This document shows, piece by piece, positions 57,066 through 64,000 of a DNA stretch of 64,000 bases. The translations under genes and the position numbers were made by a program. This DNA comes from Halopseudomonas salegens (GTDB taxonomy: Bacteria; Pseudomonadota; Gammaproteobacteria; Pseudomonadales; Pseudomonadaceae), in contig NZ_LT629787.1 in the NCBI RefSeq assembly GCF_900105655.1, positions 2,170,001 through 2,234,000 on the forward strand. The letters run 5' to 3'. Below the pieces are notes generated by a model. That model was not told where the DNA came from. It searched no databases and worked only from the letters and a program-made list of their open reading frames with translations. Each line of letters opens with the position of its first letter. Positions within the stretch are counted from its first letter, which is position 1.

Positions 57066-58036
57066 AACCCCTCCTTGTGCAACCGGTGCAACCAGATCGA
57101 GGCCAGCGCGCTACTGCCAATCACGAACAACCCAAGGCCGTTGAACAGAAAGAATGCATCGGTTTTTTCCAGTATCCGGGCCAGGCCGGATGTCGTTACA
57201 GCAATCAGGGTAAAACTCTGCAGGGCCAGCAATGACAGATCAGGCCGTATCCACCGATAGAAAGGCATCCCCGCAAGCAGAACCAGGGCCAGACAGATTG
57301 CCAACACAGCAAAACGGCTTTCCCACCAGACAAACATACCGCCGACACCCAGACATCCCAGCACGACCATCGCACTGAGGCGCTGCATCAGTCGCGATTG
57401 CAAGGCAAACCAGCGCAGACCAAAGCCCTCGAACAGTAGAAGTACTGCGAGATTGATCAGTGCAACCCAGAGCATGGCATCCTGCGGATCCCAGCGGTTG
57501 AACAGACTCCAGACAATGCTATGGCTGAAATAACGCCACAGGGCCAGGTTGAGCAATACCCAGACCAGCAACCAACAGGCGCGTGAAGCGGAATACCAGG
57601 CCCAGGGCAGAATCAGCACTGCCCAGACCGCAAAGAGTTGCCAGATATCCGCACCCGACTGATAGGTCTGTCCGATCAAAGCCAACAAGGCGCCCGTCAT
57701 CAGACAAGCCCCCAGCAACATGGCCTGATGCACCAGCGGCCGGTTGACGCTGAACCAGGCGCTGGCAACAAAAGTGCTCAGCACCCCCAGCGCCAGTGCC
57801 AGCTTGTAACCGCGCGCAAGACTCGCCCAATTCCAGGCAAAAAAGAAAATGATCCCGCTGACCAACAAGAGCACGCCACCCAGCAGTAATACCTGATTCA
57901 GCAGCCGCTCCCAGTCAGCCATTTGTGCACGCAACGGCCGTCCAGATTCAATGCGTGCCAGGGCATCTGCGGGCAGCATCCCCTGCTCGGCCCAGTGCAG
58001 GCAGGTATCGGCTTCCTGCAAACGCTGACGTCTCAC
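57062..58036 (-). CDS. DUF2157 domain-containing membrane protein
   Basis: 324 residues. The soluble N-terminus (LQEADTCLHWAEQGMLPADALARIESG) precedes about eight membrane segments (VLLLGGVLLLVSGIIFFFAWNWA, LLALIGQTYQSGADIWQLF), matching DUF2157. Function is unknown. It overlaps the upstream acyltransferase-fusion gene and the DUF4401 gene by 4 bp each. Confidence 0.87.
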   Translation of the reverse strand: MRRQRLQEADTCLHWAEQGMLPADALARIESGRPLRAQMADWERLLNQVLLLGGVLLLVSGIIFFFAWNWASLARGYKLALALGVLSTFVASAWFSVNRPLVHQAMLLGACLMTGALLALIGQTYQSGADIWQLFAVWAVLILPWAWYSASRACWLLVWVLLNLALWRYFSHSIVWSLFNRWDPQDAMLWVALINLAVLLLFEGFGLRWFALQSRLMQRLSAMVVLGCLGVGGMFVWWESRFAVLAICLALVLLAGMPFYRWIRPDLSLLALQSFTLIAVTTSGLARILEKTDAFFLFNGLGLFVIGSSALASIWLHRLHKEGL

Positions 58037-59910
58037 TTTGCCTCCCCGCGCAGTGCGCTAACCGATGCCTGCAAAACCTCGGTGCGGGCTTCTTGCGGCG
58101 TCAATGGGTCAGCCGCGACCAAAGCAACCCGTGACCAGAAGCGGCGGAACAGCCCCTTGTTCGGTGCCCGACTGAAAAAACTGCCCCAGAGCCCACGCAG
58201 CGCCATCGGAATCACCGGCACAGGGTGACTCTCGAGAATGCGTTGGCAACCATCACGGAAGGGATTCATGTCGCCATCTGCGGTCAGCTTGCCCTCGGGG
58301 AAAATACACACGACCTCCCCCGCTGCCAGGTACTCGCCAATTCGCTGGAAAGCCTGCTCGAACGTCTGTTCGCACTCGCTACGCGGTGCAATGGGCACTG
58401 CACCAGCCGTGCGGAAGATAAAGTTGAGTACCGGCAAGTTATAGATACGGTGGTACATGACAAAGCGTACCGGACGGCGTACCGCGCCACCAATCAGCAC
58501 CGCATCGACAAAAGACACGTGGTTGCACACCAGCAGACAAGGCCCCTCATCCGGAATGGCTTCCAGATTCTCATGCGTCACCCGGTACATCGAATGACCG
58601 AGCAACCAGATCAGGAAACGCATGGTGAATTCAGGCACGATGGTGAAGATATAGACGCAAACGGCAATATTCATCAGCGCCACCACCAGGAAGAGCTGTG
58701 GAATACTCAGCCCGGCCAGCGTCAACATCAGGATGGAGACCACCGCCGCCAGCACCATCAGCAAGGCATTGAGAATATTGTTCGCGGCAATCACGCGAGA
58801 CCGCTCATGCTCCGGAGTGCGCGACTGAATCAGCGCGTACAGGGGAACAATATAGAAACCACCAAACAGCCCCAGCCCGAATAAACACAGAAGCACCCAC
58901 CAGGCCGCGGGCTGGGCCAATAATTGCAGCCAGCTGTAAGGTTCACTGGCAGCAATCACGCCCGCCGAGAACCACCAGATCAGGATGCCGAACAGGGTCA
59001 ACCCAAAGGCCCCGAAGGGCACCAGGCCAATTTCGACCCGACGCCCTGACATGCGCTCGCAGAGCAGAGAGCCCATGGCAATACCCACCGAGAACAGCGT
59101 CAGAATCAGGGTCACCACACTCTCATCACCATGCAGATGATCCTTGGCAAAACCGGGAATCTGGGTCAGGTAGATGGCACCAATAAACCAGAACCAGGAA
59201 TTACCCAGCAGGGAGCGTGACACCGACGGCATTTGCTGCGCCAACCCAAGATGCAGAATCCGCCAGGACTGGCGCATGATATTCCAGTCCAGCTTAAGCT
59301 CCGGCATCCCGGCATGTGCTCTAGGCACCCCCAGACTGCTGACCAGCCCCAGCACCGCAATCAGTACAACGGTGATCCCGATGGCCATTGCCCAATGCTC
59401 ACCACTCATGAGGATACCGGCATACAGGGTACCGCCGAGAATGGCCAGAAAAGTGCCCATTTCCACCAGTGCATTGCCACCAAGCAGCTCCCGCTCATTC
59501 AGGTGCTGGGGCAGAATGGAGTATTTCACCGGACCAAACAGTGCCGACTGGACACCGGTAGCAAAGAGCACGGCCAGCATCAGCGGCAAACTACCCAGCA
59601 ACAGACTGGCCGCTCCGACCAGCATGATCAGCACTTCACCGAACTTGATCAGCCGAATCAGCCGCTCTTTGGCAAACTTCTCGCCAAACTGCCCCCCCAG
59701 CGCGGAGAACAGGAAGAAAGGCAGAATGAACAGCATGGCAGCCAGATTGATCAGCAGATCGCGGTCGGCAGTGAAGGTCAGTTTGTACAGGATCGCCAGA
59801 ACCAGCGCCTGCTTGAAGACATTATCATTGAAGGCACCCAGTAGCTGGGTGAGAAAAAACGGCAGAAAGCGCCGACTGCGAAGCAGTTCGAATTGTGACG
59901 TTTGCGACAT
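58033..59910 (-). CDS. LplT-like MFS transporter fused to PlsC-type acyltransferase
   Basis: 625 residues. Residues 1-410 are an MFS domain of the lysophospholipid transporter type (FLPFFLTQLLGAFNDNVFKQALV is characteristic). Residues about 420-620 are a 1-acylglycerol-phosphate acyltransferase with the H-x4-D motif NHVSFVD and FPEGKLT. In E. coli, LplT and the Aas acyltransferase are separate and take up and reacylate lysophospholipids; here the two are one chain without the AMP-ligase part of Aas. It is the first gene of the operon with DUF2157, DUF4401 and GDYXXLXY, so that operon may relate to membrane lipid repair. Confidence 0.9.
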   Translation of the reverse strand: MSQTSQFELLRSRRFLPFFLTQLLGAFNDNVFKQALVLAILYKLTFTADRDLLINLAAMLFILPFFLFSALGGQFGEKFAKERLIRLIKFGEVLIMLVGAASLLLGSLPLMLAVLFATGVQSALFGPVKYSILPQHLNERELLGGNALVEMGTFLAILGGTLYAGILMSGEHWAMAIGITVVLIAVLGLVSSLGVPRAHAGMPELKLDWNIMRQSWRILHLGLAQQMPSVSRSLLGNSWFWFIGAIYLTQIPGFAKDHLHGDESVVTLILTLFSVGIAMGSLLCERMSGRRVEIGLVPFGAFGLTLFGILIWWFSAGVIAASEPYSWLQLLAQPAAWWVLLCLFGLGLFGGFYIVPLYALIQSRTPEHERSRVIAANNILNALLMVLAAVVSILMLTLAGLSIPQLFLVVALMNIAVCVYIFTIVPEFTMRFLIWLLGHSMYRVTHENLEAIPDEGPCLLVCNHVSFVDAVLIGGAVRRPVRFVMYHRIYNLPVLNFIFRTAGAVPIAPRSECEQTFEQAFQRIGEYLAAGEVVCIFPEGKLTADGDMNPFRDGCQRILESHPVPVIPMALRGLWGSFFSRAPNKGLFRRFWSRVALVAADPLTPQEARTEVLQASVSALRGEAK

Positions 59911-59999
59911 ATCCCTGTTACCTGTATCCGATTGGCGGCTTTACTCTTGAGAACGCAGCATAGCCGATTCAGGACACAAATCAGAATCGCCAACAACAA

Positions 60000-60020
60000 G
60001 GGGCCGTACAAGACGGCCCC
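60000..60020 (-). terminator. Stem-loop downstream of the GPH-type transporter gene
   Basis: GGGGCCGT and ACGGCCCC pair perfectly around a 5-base loop. On the minus strand it is followed by TTGTTGTTGG, so it is a moderate terminator for the gene ending at 60045. Confidence 0.6.
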
Positions 60021-60044
60021 CTGGGTCATGCTATCAAACCTGTT

Positions 60045-61481
60045 TCAGGGCTGTTGCGGTTCCAGCTGCAGGCGGGCATTGCGGCGCATGATCCAGCGGT
60101 GAATCTTGTCATGCCGCTCCGACGTCAGCGGGTATTTCCAGGCAATGGCAAAGGCCAGCAAATACAAGGCCACCGGGCCCAGAATGTAGAGCACACGCAA
60201 GGCCATCAACTGGCCGTCATCATGTACGCTGGCCTGGGCATCAAAGCCGACCAGCCAGAGCAGGCCCAGTGACAACCCAAGGCCCAACGCCATGGCCAAC
60301 TTCTGCGCCATACCTGACATGGCAAAGAACAGACCGGTGCGATGTTCCTTGCTGCGCGCAGTATCCAGATCAACGATATCCGCCAGCATGGCCAGTGGAA
60401 GAAACTGGAAGGCGGCAAAGCAGAAACCCTTGAGCGCGAACATGATGGCGAAAGGTACCACCTGTCCCGCCTGCAAGGCGAACATGCCGAGGATGCTGAC
60501 ACTGGAGACACCCACAGCTACGCAGAAGGCCTTGTGCTTGCCGATCTTCTTGCCGAGGATCAGCCAGAAAGGAATGCCGAGGATACCGATACCGAAGTAG
60601 ATCAGGTACATCAGACCGATGTAGGCCTGAATTTGCAGCACATGCTGCATAAAGAATACCGACAGCGCATTACGGAAGGACTCGCCAGTCACCACGATCA
60701 GCAGCATCAACATCATGCGCTTGAACGGGGCATTGTACTTGAGCACCTTGAGGCCTTTTCTCCAATCGGTTTTTTCGACGGTTTTGGGCGGCGCTTCGCG
60801 CACAAAGGTCAAGGCGAGGAAGACGGTAATCGGCAAGGTGACGATAAACAACCAGGCCATGCCACCCAGGATAGGGCCATACCCCATGCTCAACTCACCG
60901 TCGGTGCCCAGCAACCAGATAATGAATTGCATGAAGAAGCCGTCAGTATGCCCCTCGGCAAACCGCGCAATCATGGCTTGCACAATCGCCGGAGCCAATG
61001 CCGCCAGAAACAGCCCGATCAATACATAGCCTTCACGCGAGGCGGTTACCCGGCTGCGTTGATGATACACCGGTGACAGTTCGGCACCCCAGGCGCCATA
61101 AGGCAATGTGACCATGGTCCAGCCCAGATACATGAGCACTGTCCACAGCAACAGGTGCCCCACGCCAACACCATCCGGAGGCATAAACAGCATGACTGTC
61201 CCCAGAATCACCAGCGGAGTACCGAAGAAAATCCATGGTTTGCGCCGACCAAAGCGGGTGGGTTTGCGATCACTGATGGTGCCAATCAGGGGGTCGGTTA
61301 TCACATCGGAAAAACGCGCCAGCACCAGCACCAGGGCCACCAGGCCCATATTGATACCCAGCTCCCCCGCATAGAATGGCGGCAGATACACCACCAGAGG
61401 GTAGCCAATAACAGCCAGGGGCATACCGATTGACCCGTGGATCAACAGGGTCGAACGCTTCAGGATCCCGCTTTGACTCAT
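60045..61481 (-). CDS. MFS transporter of the glycoside-pentoside-hexuronide (MelB-like) type
   Basis: 478 residues with 12 membrane segments. The N-terminal region PLIGTISDRKPTRFGRRKPWIFFGTPL is the hallmark of the GPH/MFS_2 group, which moves sugars or related compounds with cations. The substrate cannot be assigned, since no catabolic genes are adjacent. ATG 61481 has GGGAGAG upstream; the frame open to 61586 adds residues not seen in the family. Confidence 0.85.
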   Translation of the reverse strand: MSQSGILKRSTLLIHGSIGMPLAVIGYPLVVYLPPFYAGELGINMGLVALVLVLARFSDVITDPLIGTISDRKPTRFGRRKPWIFFGTPLVILGTVMLFMPPDGVGVGHLLLWTVLMYLGWTMVTLPYGAWGAELSPVYHQRSRVTASREGYVLIGLFLAALAPAIVQAMIARFAEGHTDGFFMQFIIWLLGTDGELSMGYGPILGGMAWLFIVTLPITVFLALTFVREAPPKTVEKTDWRKGLKVLKYNAPFKRMMLMLLIVVTGESFRNALSVFFMQHVLQIQAYIGLMYLIYFGIGILGIPFWLILGKKIGKHKAFCVAVGVSSVSILGMFALQAGQVVPFAIMFALKGFCFAAFQFLPLAMLADIVDLDTARSKEHRTGLFFAMSGMAQKLAMALGLGLSLGLLWLVGFDAQASVHDDGQLMALRVLYILGPVALYLLAFAIAWKYPLTSERHDKIHRWIMRRNARLQLEPQQP

Positions 61482-61983
61482 ACATCTCTCCCGCAAGAGA
61501 ACCGCGCAAGTTCCCGCAGGACTTGCATTATTATGCTTATGCGACTCTTCGACTCTGGCCTGCGGGCTGCCAGCAAGGCTCCGCAACAGCCGACATCAGT
61601 TGATGGGTGTGTTGTTGCCCGACTTGTTTTTATCGACAACCAGCAGATTCTTATGCATGACAGTCGGCAACGCAACAGCGAAAAACCATTCATCAACAGC
61701 AAATCACCTTGCGCTTGCACCCAGATGGCCAACAACAATAGTTGTCCGGGCAAGAAGCCTTGCCAGACGGGCGCCCGAGCACACATCAGGCAGCAATCAG
61801 GCAGCTTATTCAGCTGAATGATGGCACTGAACAGTCAGTTACTGACTGCCTTCCGGCTTTGCCGGGTTCGGATGGATACGGCAAGCAAGAGCGTTATGAT
61901 TTATAGTTCACAGGCGTAAAGATAACGGCTACTTTTCCGGCCTGTTGCCTGACTGCAAATGCCAATAATTTTACGGACAGACC
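61482..61983. other. 502-bp intergenic region with a perfect 17-bp palindrome
   Basis: No convincing gene on either strand. It contains CAGTCAGT-t-ACTGACTG (61832-61848), a short hairpin CCGGC-ttt-GCCGG just after it, and a tandem ATCAGGCAGC pair near 61786-61803. The promoter of the lipoprotein gene at 61984 must lie at its right end; ATGATTTATAG near 61897 is a possible -10 region. Confidence 0.6.
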
Positions 61984-62862
61984 ATGCCACTCACCCGCTC
62001 CTGCTTGCGCTTGCTGGCTTTCAGCCTGCTGGTACTGACCCTGTTGTCAGCCTGCAGCACTACCCGCCTCGGCTATGCTCATCTGCCCTGGCTGGTCAGC
62101 TGGAAGAGCCGCGAGTATGTACCGCTGAACCGCGATCAGCGCAGCTGGCTCCGTGAGCAGATCGCCGAGCATCGCGACTGGCATTGCCGTCAAGAGCTGC
62201 CCCGTTACCCGGCGTTGCTCGACGAACTGGCCGACCCCTTGCTGAGCAACCCGCCCCAGGGCAGGCAGTTGCTCGCTGCACGTGACAAAATCGAGCCGGC
62301 GCTCGACCGTCTGCTCGGTGCCCTCGCCCCCTCACTGGCTGAGCTGCTGCAGCAACTGGATGAAACACAGGTTGCTGCCCTGCGGCACAACCTCGAGCAA
62401 CAACACGGTGAGCTTTACGATACCTATGTGGCTCCAGATGCCGCCACCCAGGCGGCCGAGCGCCAACAACGACTGGAAAAACGCCTGCGCCCCTGGCTGG
62501 GACGCCTGCAAGCGGATCAGCAGCAGCGCATTTCCGAGTGGTCAGCACAACTGGAAGGTCAGAACGCCATCTGGCTGGAGAACCGCAGCTATTGGCTGCA
62601 GGCTTTCAATGCGGCTCTCGACCAGCGAGATCAGACCGATTTCGCCCTGCATGTCGAGCGCCTGCTGACGGATCGCAAAAGCTATTGGACCGAAACCTTC
62701 CAGCGACGCACCGAGATCAACAGCCAACTGGCCGCTGACATGCTCAGCGATGTGGTCGCGCTGAACTCGCCAGGTCAGGATGATCGACTGCGCCAACGCC
62801 TGGACCGATTGAAGGCCGATATCGCACACATTGACTGCAATACGGAAGCAGCCGTCAATTGA
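61984..62862 (+). CDS. DUF6279-type lipoprotein
   Basis: 292 residues. The lipoprotein signal is LLSACSTTRLGYAHLPWLVSW with Cys at the lipobox. The mature part is a long helical domain rich in Gln/Arg/Leu (LNRDQRSWLREQIAEHRDWH, ELYDTYVAPDAATQAAERQQRLEKRL), which fits DUF6279. Function is unknown; it is probably attached to the outer membrane facing the periplasm. A weak GGACAG precedes the ATG. The zinc alcohol dehydrogenase gene lies 74 bp downstream. Confidence 0.85.
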   Translation: MPLTRSCLRLLAFSLLVLTLLSACSTTRLGYAHLPWLVSWKSREYVPLNRDQRSWLREQIAEHRDWHCRQELPRYPALLDELADPLLSNPPQGRQLLAARDKIEPALDRLLGALAPSLAELLQQLDETQVAALRHNLEQQHGELYDTYVAPDAATQAAERQQRLEKRLRPWLGRLQADQQQRISEWSAQLEGQNAIWLENRSYWLQAFNAALDQRDQTDFALHVERLLTDRKSYWTETFQRRTEINSQLAADMLSDVVALNSPGQDDRLRQRLDRLKADIAHIDCNTEAAVN

Positions 62863-62936
62863 CCCGCATCAATCACCGTGGTGAATTTCTGGTCTAGAGT
62901 GAAGCTGTTGCCCACTCACACTCCAGGAGTTGCGCC

Positions 62937-63992
62937 ATGTCCACTATGAAAGCGGCGGTCTTTGTTGAACCCGGCCGTATCGAGATCCAGCAGCGCCCGA
63001 TCCCCACGATTGGTCCGACCGATGCCCTGCTGAAAGTCACCACCACCACTATTTGTGGCACCGACGTGCACATTCTCAAGGGTGAGTATCCGGTCAAACC
63101 CGGATTGATCGTTGGCCACGAACCGGTAGGAGTGATCGAAAAACTGGGAGAAGCGGTCACCGGCTATCAGGTTGGTCAACGCGTGATTGCCGGCGCCATC
63201 ACACCCTGTGGCCAGTGCCATCCCTGCCTGGATGGCATTTCCAGCCAATGTGGCGGCAAGGCCATGGGCGGCTGGCAGTTCGGCAATACGATTGATGGCT
63301 GCCAGGCCGAATATGTGCGCATCCCCAACGCCCAGGCCAACCTGACTCCGGTCCCGGACGGGTTGACTGATGAGCAGGTATTGATGTGCCCTGACATCAT
63401 GAGCACCGGCTTTGGCGGTGCGGAAAATGGCCATATCCGTATCGGTGACAGCGTGGTGATCTTTGCCCAGGGTCCGATCGGCCTGTGTGCCACTGCCGGG
63501 GCCAAACTGATGGGTGCAACCCGGATTATCGTGGTTGACGGGGTCAAGGAGCGCCTTGATGTCGCCAAGCGGCTGGGTGCTGACGTCACCATCAACTACA
63601 AGGAAGAAGATCCGCTGACGACAATACGCGAACTGACGGGCGGCCAGGGGGTCGATGTAGCCATTGAGGCGCTCGGCACGCAGGAAACCTTCGAGGCCTG
63701 CCTGCGTGCTCTCAAGCCTGGCGGCACCCTGTCCAGCCTCGGGGTGTATTCCGGCAAACTGTCACTGCCCCTGGATGCCCTCGCCGCCGGCTTGGGTGAT
63801 CACAAGATCGTCACTACTCTGTGCCCCGGTGGCAAGGAACGCATGCGCCGTCTGATGGCAGTGGTTGCATCAGGGCGTATCGACCTGACGCCACTGGTTA
63901 CCCATCGCTTCCAGCTCGATGACATTGTCGACGCCTACGACCTGTTCAGTCATCAACGCGATGGCGTACTCAAGGTCGCCATCACGCCATGA
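62937..63992 (+). CDS. Zinc-dependent alcohol dehydrogenase (medium chain)
   Basis: 351 residues. Catalytic zinc ligands are Cys in TICGTDVH and His-Glu in GHEPVG. The structural zinc motif CGQCHPCLDGISSQC is complete. In the Rossmann part, the glycine-rich stretch FAQGPIGLCATAGAKLMGA is followed by an Asp in IIVVDG, which suggests NAD+. It resembles secondary (isopropanol-type) alcohol dehydrogenases. AGGAG lies 7 bp before ATG 62937. It is the last gene and ends 8 bp before the window edge. Confidence 0.92.
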   Translation: MSTMKAAVFVEPGRIEIQQRPIPTIGPTDALLKVTTTTICGTDVHILKGEYPVKPGLIVGHEPVGVIEKLGEAVTGYQVGQRVIAGAITPCGQCHPCLDGISSQCGGKAMGGWQFGNTIDGCQAEYVRIPNAQANLTPVPDGLTDEQVLMCPDIMSTGFGGAENGHIRIGDSVVIFAQGPIGLCATAGAKLMGATRIIVVDGVKERLDVAKRLGADVTINYKEEDPLTTIRELTGGQGVDVAIEALGTQETFEACLRALKPGGTLSSLGVYSGKLSLPLDALAAGLGDHKIVTTLCPGGKERMRRLMAVVASGRIDLTPLVTHRFQLDDIVDAYDLFSHQRDGVLKVAITP

Positions 63993-64000
63993 GACAGAGC

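Noticed and set aside
61437-61817. Open frames on both strands in the 61.5-61.9 kb gap
   Set aside because: Short, Cys/Arg-rich, without ribosome-binding sites or recognisable motifs; the region reads as non-coding.

Overview
The window looks like chromosomal DNA of a gammaproteobacterium of the family Pseudomonadaceae. The opening block (wrbA-like, DUF2069, hda, DUF2066, purM, purN, DUF3108) and the flagellar block (fliC-flaG-fliD-fliS-fliT-fleQ-fleSR-fliEFGHIJ-hsbA-hsbR-hptB) both follow the Pseudomonas gene order as I remember it. The moderate GC content and the rearrangements around the flagellar block would fit a Pseudomonas pertucinogena/Halopseudomonas-type genome. That genus guess is inference only.

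Layout. 1-11 kb is housekeeping: a replication regulator (Hda), purine synthesis (PurM/PurN), a flavodoxin-like quinone reductase (WrbA) plus a paralogue cut by the window edge, a 3-hydroxyacyl-CoA dehydrogenase, two multi-pass membrane proteins and a tRNA-Ser(GGA). 11-22 kb is the accessory-looking part. It holds a MORN-repeat, caspase-fold (peptidase C13) lipoprotein that directly follows a repeat-built secreted protein with an IPTL-CTERM-like sorting tail; an antiporter / MerR regulator / flavodoxin-fold reductase cluster with a visible MerR-type operator; an orphan EF-Tu C-terminal-domain protein; a secreted two-repeat alpha/beta hydrolase; a PH-like/zinc-ribbon membrane protein; and a TPR protein. 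22-29 kb holds rmuC, a crotonase and an MxtR/ErdR-like (CrbS/CrbR-type) two-component system. 29-48.7 kb is the flagellar and HptB signalling locus, with an HD-GYP gene inserted between fleS and fleQ. 48.7-64 kb carries a lipoprotein, transporters, a beta-lactamase-family serine hydrolase, exported MsrB/MsrA, an SDR, a four-gene membrane operon (LplT-PlsC fusion, DUF2157, DUF4401, frameshifted GDYXXLXY protein), a lipoprotein and a zinc alcohol dehydrogenase.

How the genes work together. The flagellar block shows its hierarchy in the DNA. fleQ has its own sigma70-type promoter. Three sigma54-type promoters (upstream of fleSR, fliE and fliD) would be FleQ/FleR targets. Two sigma28-type promoters (upstream of fliC and of the second fliS) would be late class. 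FleQ keeps the LFRS c-di-GMP motif and lies beside a GAF-HD-GYP phosphodiesterase, which suggests local c-di-GMP input. HsbA/HsbR/HptB would link flagellar genes to the anti-sigma-factor and Gac/Rsm network.

The best candidate for something undescribed is the 11.1-13.9 kb pair. A C13-family peptidase (the family that contains the eukaryotic GPI transamidase subunit) sits next to a protein with a C-terminal sorting signal. No computation was possible here: family names come from reading motifs, and sites come from reading the bases.
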